From Gammaproteobacteria bacterium (GTDB taxonomy: Bacteria > Pseudomonadota > Gammaproteobacteria > Acidiferrobacterales > UBA6901): 32,519 nt of DNA. The notes beneath the pieces are model-generated. The model saw only the letters and a list, made by a program, of their open reading frames with translations. It ran no database searches and was not told the DNA's origin. A program made the position numbers and the translations under genes. Position 1 is the stretch's first letter; each line of letters opens with the position of its first letter. Of this stretch, positions 27,230 through 32,519 are shown piece after piece. The stretch covers positions 1-32,519 of the forward strand of contig JACREH010000014.1 of NCBI GenBank assembly GCA_016218345.1, read 5' to 3'.

Positions 27230-27290
27230 ACCGCCAAGACGGCAAGATGGAAATTTTCAATGCACAGCCTTTCTTGGCGGCCTTGGCGGT
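27230..27290. repeat. Intergenic inverted repeat with tandem-unit arms (CCGCCAAG family), copy 2
   Basis: ACCGCCAAGACGGCAAGA (27230-27247) ... TTTCTTGGCGGCCTTGGCGGT (27270-27290). Confidence 0.88.
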
Positions 27291-27304
27291 TCAGGACCAT
27301 CGTT

Positions 27305-27841
27305 CTACTGCTGCCGCTTCATGATTTCGTTCATGTTGATGCCCGGCATCCCCGCCGGCATGCCGGGCATGATGATGTCGCCCGGCTTCATGCCCGGCTT
27401 GCACGGCCCGGTCCACTTCGCCTCGATGAGCATATTCGCCTCCTTCATGCCCATCATCGGCGGCTCATAGGTGGTGTGGATGTCGGCGCGGTAATCCGAG
27501 TCGAACTTGCCGGCGAACACCATTTCGCTGGTCGCGACGGTCTGACCGAACTTGCAGACCGAGTGGATGACCAGCCGGTTGCCGTCGCGCCGCAGGTCCT
27601 TCTGGGTGCATTGGCTCTCGCCCTTGGCCGACTGGCGCATGAGATCGTCGGTCTTTTCGTCGATGCAGTGCTGGGCCGCCGGACGGGTCGTCGGTTGCCG
27701 GTCCTTCATGGTCGTCTTGATTTCCCACAGCCCGGACTTGCGCTTGGGCATGTCGATGGCCGGGGCCGCGACAGCCGTGACAGTGAAATCCGCCGTCAAC
27801 ACGGCGGCGGCGAGGGAAAGGGTAATCCGGCTGGGTTTCAT
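27305..27841 (-). CDS. Secreted DUF3617-like protein
   Basis: MKPSRITLSLAAAVLTADFTVTAVAAPAIDMPKRKSGLWEIKTTMKDRQ...QHCIDEKTDD; signal peptide plus 'GLWEIKT' motif; Met/Pro/Gly-rich C-terminus. Confidence 0.75.
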   Translation of the reverse strand: MKPSRITLSLAAAVLTADFTVTAVAAPAIDMPKRKSGLWEIKTTMKDRQPTTRPAAQHCIDEKTDDLMRQSAKGESQCTQKDLRRDGNRLVIHSVCKFGQTVATSEMVFAGKFDSDYRADIHTTYEPPMMGMKEANMLIEAKWTGPCKPGMKPGDIIMPGMPAGMPGINMNEIMKRQQ

Positions 27842-27939
27842 GGTCGGTTCTCCGCCGTCGATGGGGGTAAGGCTGTTATCGCTTCGCGAAAAGTCTAACA
27901 CCGCTCACTCGGCGAAAGCACGCACCGCCCCGAGGATTT

Positions 27940-30228
27940 ATGGCGTTATCGGACCTGCCTGCGGGAGGTGGACCGGGATTCGGCATGGCATCCATCGTCC
28001 CCGACGGTTACACTGTAAAACAGCCCGGCGGTCGTGCCGCCGCGGCCTTCCCCATGCAAACCGCGCGCGATCTCTTTTCCTACCGTAAGTTCTGGGCCAA
28101 ACGCTTCGGGCCGGCGCCGTTCCTGCCGATGACGCGCGCCGAGATGGAGGCGCTCGGCTGGGATTCCTGCGACATCGTCCTGGTCACCGGCGACGCCTAC
28201 GTGGACCACCCGAGTTTCGGCATGGCGCTCATCGGGCGGGTGCTCGAGGCCCAGGGCTTTCGCGTCGGCATTCTCGCCCAACCCGACTGGAAAAGCGCCG
28301 AGGCCTTCCGGGCGCTCGGCCGGCCGAACCTGTTCTTCGGCATCACCGCCGGCAACATGGATTCGATGGTCAATCGCTACACCGCCGACCGGCGCATGCG
28401 CTCGGACGACGCCTACACGCCGGGCGGCGCGGGCGGCAAGCGCCCGGATCGCTCGGTGATCGTCTACGCGCAGCGGGCGCGCGAGGCGTTCGGCGACGTG
28501 CCGATCGTCATCGGCGGTATCGAGGCATCGCTGCGGCGCATCGCCCATTTCGATTATTGGTCGGAGAAGGTGCGGCGCTCGCTGTTGCTCGACGCCAAGG
28601 CCGACTTGTTGGTGTACGGCAATGCCGAGCGCCAGATCAGCGAGATCGCCCATCGCCTCGCCGCCAGGGAGCCGATCAGCGCCATCACCGATGTGCGCGG
28701 TACCGCGTTTGTCCGCGACCGGCTGCCCGAGGGCTGGAGCGAAATCGACTCGACGCATCTCGACACGCCCGGATCGCTCGCTCCGCCCGCCAATCCCTAT
28801 GCCCCGGAACAGGAGCGGCGCCCCGCCGCGGGCTCCGCGCCGGCCGCGAACCGGGTGCAGTTTCATCGGCGCGTACCGCGGCTCGACCCGGAACGTACCG
28901 TGATCCGCCTGCCGTCGTATGACGACGTGGCGGCCGACCCGGTGCTCTACGCCCATGCCTCGCGCATCCTGCACATGGAATCGAATCCCGGCAATGCCCG
29001 CGCGCTGGTACAGCGCCACGGCGATCGCGACCTGTGGCTGAACCCCCCGCCGCTGCCGCTCGCCACCAAGGAAATGGATGCGATCTACGAGCTGCCCTAT
29101 CGGCGCGTGCCGCATCCCGTCTACGGCAAGGAAAGGATTCCGGCCTACGAGATGATCCGTTTCTCGATCACCATTCAGCGCGGCTGTTTCGGCGGCTGCA
29201 CGTTCTGTTCGATCACCGAGCACGAGGGCCGCATCATCCAGAACCGCTCGGAGGACTCGGTCATCCGCGAGATCGAAACCGTGCGCGACGACATGCCCGG
29301 CTTCACCGGCGTGATCTCCGATCTCGGCGGGCCGACCGCCAACATGTACCGCATCGCCTGCAAGTTGCGCGCGATCGAGTCGGCCTGCCGCCGGCCGTCG
29401 TGCGTCTATCCGGGAATTTGCCACAACCTCGATACCGACCACGGCGCGCTCATCCATCTCTATCGGCGGGCGCGCGCCCTGCCGGGCATCAAGAAGGTGT
29501 TGATCGGCTCGGGGGTGCGCTACGACCTGGCCATCGAATCGCCGGAGTACGTCAAGGAACTGGTCACGCACCACGTCGGCGGCTACCTGAAGATCGCCCC
29601 CGAGCACCTGCGCGAGGGCCCGCTGTCCAAGATGATGAAGCCCGGGATGGGCGCGTATTACAAGTTCAAGGAGCTGTTCGACAAATTCTCGAAAGAGGCC
29701 GGCAAGGAGCAATACCTCATCCCCTACTTCATCGCCGCCCATCCCGGCACCACCGACGAGGATATGCTCGAACTGGCGATGTGGCTCAAGCAAAACGGTT
29801 TTCGCGCCGATCAGGTGCAGGCGTTCCTGCCGGGCCCGATGGCGGTCGCCACCGCCATGTACCACAGCGGCAAGAACCCGCTGCGCAAGGTCACGGCCAC
29901 GAGCGAGGACGTGTATATCCCGAAGGGGCTGAAGCAACGCCGCCTGCACAAGGCGTTCCTGCGCTACCACGATCCCGACAACTGGCCGATGCTGCGCGCC
30001 GCGCTGCGGCGCATGGGCCGCGGCGATTTGATCGGCAACGCCAGACACCAACTGATCCCGTCCTACCAGCCGCCCGGCACCGGGCTAGCGCACAAAACTC
30101 CGCGCCAGGGAAAACGATTCAAAACCCGGCACACCGGCCTGCCGCGCGTCAACTCGCCGAAAGCCTCCAAGCGCCCGGCGCGCAACCAGCGACCCGGCAG
30201 CCCGACCGGTGCCGGCAAGCGCGGATAA
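27940..30228 (+). CDS. YgiQ family radical SAM protein
   Basis: [85 protein letters not shown] (CxxxCxxC). True start may be 27985 or 28054. Confidence 0.93.
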   Translation: MALSDLPAGGGPGFGMASIVPDGYTVKQPGGRAAAAFPMQTARDLFSYRKFWAKRFGPAPFLPMTRAEMEALGWDSCDIVLVTGDAYVDHPSFGMALIGRVLEAQGFRVGILAQPDWKSAEAFRALGRPNLFFGITAGNMDSMVNRYTADRRMRSDDAYTPGGAGGKRPDRSVIVYAQRAREAFGDVPIVIGGIEASLRRIAHFDYWSEKVRRSLLLDAKADLLVYGNAERQISEIAHRLAAREPISAITDVRGTAFVRDRLPEGWSEIDSTHLDTPGSLAPPANPYAPEQERRPAAGSAPAANRVQFHRRVPRLDPERTVIRLPSYDDVAADPVLYAHASRILHMESNPGNARALVQRHGDRDLWLNPPPLPLATKEMDAIYELPYRRVPHPVYGKERIPAYEMIRFSITIQRGCFGGCTFCSITEHEGRIIQNRSEDSVIREIETVRDDMPGFTGVISDLGGPTANMYRIACKLRAIESACRRPSCVYPGICHNLDTDHGALIHLYRRARALPGIKKVLIGSGVRYDLAIESPEYVKELVTHHVGGYLKIAPEHLREGPLSKMMKPGMGAYYKFKELFDKFSKEAGKEQYLIPYFIAAHPGTTDEDMLELAMWLKQNGFRADQVQAFLPGPMAVATAMYHSGKNPLRKVTATSEDVYIPKGLKQRRLHKAFLRYHDPDNWPMLRAALRRMGRGDLIGNARHQLIPSYQPPGTGLAHKTPRQGKRFKTRHTGLPRVNSPKASKRPARNQRPGSPTGAGKRG

Positions 30229-30275
30229 CTGAAAACGCCGGCGCTCAGCCGCCGGTCATGTAGGCCGTTGGGATG

Positions 30276-31181
30276 TTACAACCCGAGCTGCTTTTCGAGA
30301 TCGCTCTGATCCTTCTTGAATTGCTGCTGACGCTTGCCCTCGTCCTGGCGCTGCTTTGCTTGTGTGCGCTTCTTGAGTTCCTCGGCCTCGGCCTGCAGAC
30401 CGGCGATTTCATAGTATTCGGCCGCCACCTCGCCCTCGCCCTTGCGCGCATGTGCGTCGCCCAGGGTCTTGGCCTTGTCGCGGACTGTCTTGATTTTCTG
30501 CGGCTTGTCCGCGAACTGGTAGTAGGCGATGGCCTGCCGGAGCAGGTGACGCGTGGTCTCGGCCGCGAGCGTATCGCCGCGTTTCTCGGCGCGCTCGGCG
30601 GCCTTGCGGTTCTCCGGCGCCTCCAGGTAGTGGAGCCATTCTTTGGCCTTGGACAAATCGGCGAGCGAATCGCGGGTCGCGGCAAAACGCTTTTCTTCGG
30701 CGGCGAGCGCCTGCGCCGCGTGCTTCGCAGCCAGGTCGCGCAACTCCTTTATCTGCGCGGCTGCGCCGCGACGCTTGAAGTAATCGAAGGCACCGCCGAA
30801 CATCGAGCGGTCGTCCGGTTTGGCCTGGACACGCTTCATCATCACCCGGTCCGCGTCGGCGGTATTGCCCGTGCCGTCGAACCACGTGAACGCCTCCTTG
30901 AGCCGGCCGTTCTTTTCCTCCTCGTCGCCGATCTGCTTACCGATCCTGCGATTCAGGGCGCGCAACCGCTGATCGCCGTTGCCGCTCAAACAGTCGGTTT
31001 CGATCTTCGACGCGCTCGCGCTGGCCGCGCGCGCGTTGCCCGCGTTCGCGCTCCGCTCGGCCTCGGCGAGCAACGCCTCGGCCCGTTTCTGGTCCTGCGC
31101 GCTCGGGCAGAGCGAGTCGGCAAGGACGGCCGGCGCGGCGGCCAACAACAGTGAAAAAACCAGCGCCCTTTTATTTGTCAT
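30276..31181 (-). CDS. Secreted helical/coiled-coil protein of unknown function
   Basis: Signal peptide MTNKRALVFSLLLAAAPAVLA; Ala/Lys/Glu-rich helical repeats; strong RBS (GGAGAG) upstream. Confidence 0.75.
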   Translation of the reverse strand: MTNKRALVFSLLLAAAPAVLADSLCPSAQDQKRAEALLAEAERSANAGNARAASASASKIETDCLSGNGDQRLRALNRRIGKQIGDEEEKNGRLKEAFTWFDGTGNTADADRVMMKRVQAKPDDRSMFGGAFDYFKRRGAAAQIKELRDLAAKHAAQALAAEEKRFAATRDSLADLSKAKEWLHYLEAPENRKAAERAEKRGDTLAAETTRHLLRQAIAYYQFADKPQKIKTVRDKAKTLGDAHARKGEGEVAAEYYEIAGLQAEAEELKKRTQAKQRQDEGKRQQQFKKDQSDLEKQLGL

Positions 31182-31230
31182 AGATTCGCTCTCCTTTCTG
31201 CAAGCGTCGGGCTATTCGCGGATAGCCGGA

Positions 31231-31848
31231 CTACTTGCGAGAACCCATGCCCCCGAGCCCCATCATGCCGCCCATGTCCATCTTTGTGTAACCGGCGGGG
31301 ATTTCGAACAGCGCGGGTTCCTGGCGGCCGACCTTGAGATTGGTGAGGTCCATCTTTACGCGCATCTTGCTGCTCTTGTCCACCGCGATGACATCGGTCT
31401 TGACGCCGATCCCGTCCCGGGTGGTCCACATGAAGCCGCCCATCTTGGCACCCTTGGAGTCGGTCATGATGACCTTGTACTTGGTCGTACTCACGCCATT
31501 CACCGTTTCCGGCCCAACTGTGGTCTGCTCGATCTTGTAGCCGGAGAGATCGTCCTGCGTGCGCTTCTGGTCGGGGTTCATTTCCATGTACATCTTCTGC
31601 TCGGGCATCAGCATCCATATGACCTTCTTGTCGTGGCGCTGAATCGTGATTATCTTCTCGCCACCTTGGATCATTTCGCGTCGCTCCCGGGTCGGGGTGG
31701 AATACACGCGTCCTTTCATCGAACCCTCGGCCGTCTCCATCGTCGAATCGGCGGAATACTCGACCTGCGGCCTCTGGGGTTGCTGCGAAAATGCCGCGTT
31801 GTTGGCCAACAGCAGCACTGCGGCGACCAGAAATAATCTCGTTCTCAT
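31231..31848 (-). CDS. Secreted DUF4412-like protein with Met/Gly-rich C-terminus
   Basis: Signal peptide; VEYSADSTMETAEGSMKGRVYSTPTRERREM...VIWMLMPEQKMYMEM...FEIPAGYTKMDMGGMMGLGGMGSRK; RBS GGAG. Confidence 0.75.
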   Translation of the reverse strand: MRTRLFLVAAVLLLANNAAFSQQPQRPQVEYSADSTMETAEGSMKGRVYSTPTRERREMIQGGEKIITIQRHDKKVIWMLMPEQKMYMEMNPDQKRTQDDLSGYKIEQTTVGPETVNGVSTTKYKVIMTDSKGAKMGGFMWTTRDGIGVKTDVIAVDKSSKMRVKMDLTNLKVGRQEPALFEIPAGYTKMDMGGMMGLGGMGSRK

Positions 31849-32163
31849 CGGTCCATCTCCTTCATTTTATCGTCAGGCGATCATGCTATCCGTTTACCGA
31901 TCCGACCGTCAAATGTTACGCATCGTCTCGCTCCGCCCCCAGGGTGGCCGAAATGCGCACCCGACCCAACGGATTGTTTTGTCGGATGAACGGGTTAGCC
32001 GTGAGTGGACAATCTTTGTCATCCTTACGCAACAGCAATGCGCAGGACGTGGAACTGCGATTTTCCTCGCAAGGCGGTTGTCACGCGAAGAAGATCGCGA
32101 TCTAATTCAGGTTTCTCCGCAACCCTTCGGCCTTTCACCGCTCAATAAGGAGCTCACACTGAC

Positions 32164-32519
32164 ATGCCGATACAACCATTGCACCTTTCCCATATCGCCA
32201 AGGGATTGCTGATCGGTGGAACACTGGCGGCCAGTCTGGCTGCGCTGGCAACCGCCGTCGCCGCTCAAGAACTGCCGAGTTTCCGCAAGGGGATTTGGGA
32301 ATTCAATCGGACCGTCGACAGCGGCGCCGGCAAGCCGCAAACGCTCACGACCAAGAAGTGCGCCAGTCCGACCGACGACATGCGGAAGCAGAACGAGATG
32401 CTCGCGAAAGCCGGCTGCAAGTTCTCCCCAGCCACCAAGAGCGGGGCTTCCTACAGCTTCAGCTCGCAGTGCACCGTCAACGGCGTCTCGGCCCAGTCGA
32501 AGAGCGTGATCACGGTTGA
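32164..32519 (+). CDS. Secreted DUF3617-like protein, truncated by window end
   Basis: Frame open to the last base: MPIQPLHLSHIAKGLLIGGTLAASLAALATAVAAQELPSFRKGIWEFNRTVDSGAGKPQTLTTKKCASPTDDMRKQNEMLAKAGCKFSPATKSGASYSFSSQCTVNGVSAQSKSVITV. Absent from the supplied ORF track, apparently because no stop is reached. Confidence 0.72.
   Translation, partial: MPIQPLHLSHIAKGLLIGGTLAASLAALATAVAAQELPSFRKGIWEFNRTVDSGAGKPQTLTTKKCASPTDDMRKQNEMLAKAGCKFSPATKSGASYSFSSQCTVNGVSAQSKSVITV

Noticed and set aside
27946-30051. 701-aa minus-strand ORF antisense to the YgiQ gene
   Set aside because: The plus strand encodes a clear radical SAM protein. The antisense translation is Arg/His/Gly-rich low-complexity sequence typical of spurious ORFs in high-GC DNA.
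31210-31227. GGCTAT-TCGCGG-ATAGCC hairpin between two minus-strand genes as a terminator
   Set aside because: Short 6-bp stem with no U-tract; could be chance, so not listed as a feature.

Overview
High-GC (by eye) bacterial chromosome segment, probably gammaproteobacterial, densely packed with housekeeping and accessory genes. In order: a truncated Slp-like lipoprotein gene; a small coiled-coil lipoprotein; an Arg-rich small protein; rlmJ; two tandem LytS/AlgZ-type histidine kinases followed by one AlgR/LytTR response regulator; a thioredoxin-fold protein; hemC-hemD-hemX-hemY; a 2Fe-2S/FAD reductase; an ABC-ATPase / permease / GldG-like / DUF4340-like operon; mutM; a dynamin-like GTPase; a Ser/Thr kinase-UspA fusion; a chalcone-isomerase-like protein; a glyoxylate aminotransferase; glycolate oxidase genes (glcF, then glcE and glcD on the opposite strand) split by mscL; a YgiQ-type radical SAM protein; and a cluster of small secreted DUF3617/DUF4412-like proteins. 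No rRNA, tRNA, CRISPR array or intact transposon was recognised. The most interesting non-coding signal is a set of intergenic inverted repeats. They have unrelated core sequences (CGCAGAG, CCACGGGG, GTGATGA, CCGCCAAG, CCCCCTT) but mostly one architecture: each arm is 2-3 tandem copies of a 7-9 bp unit, facing an inverted copy across a short spacer. Five sit at gene boundaries, including inside the hem operon, at the mutM boundary and in a stacked nest at 21.25-21.52 kb; a lone half-arm lies in the glc region. All functional names are from reading translations; no database search was run.
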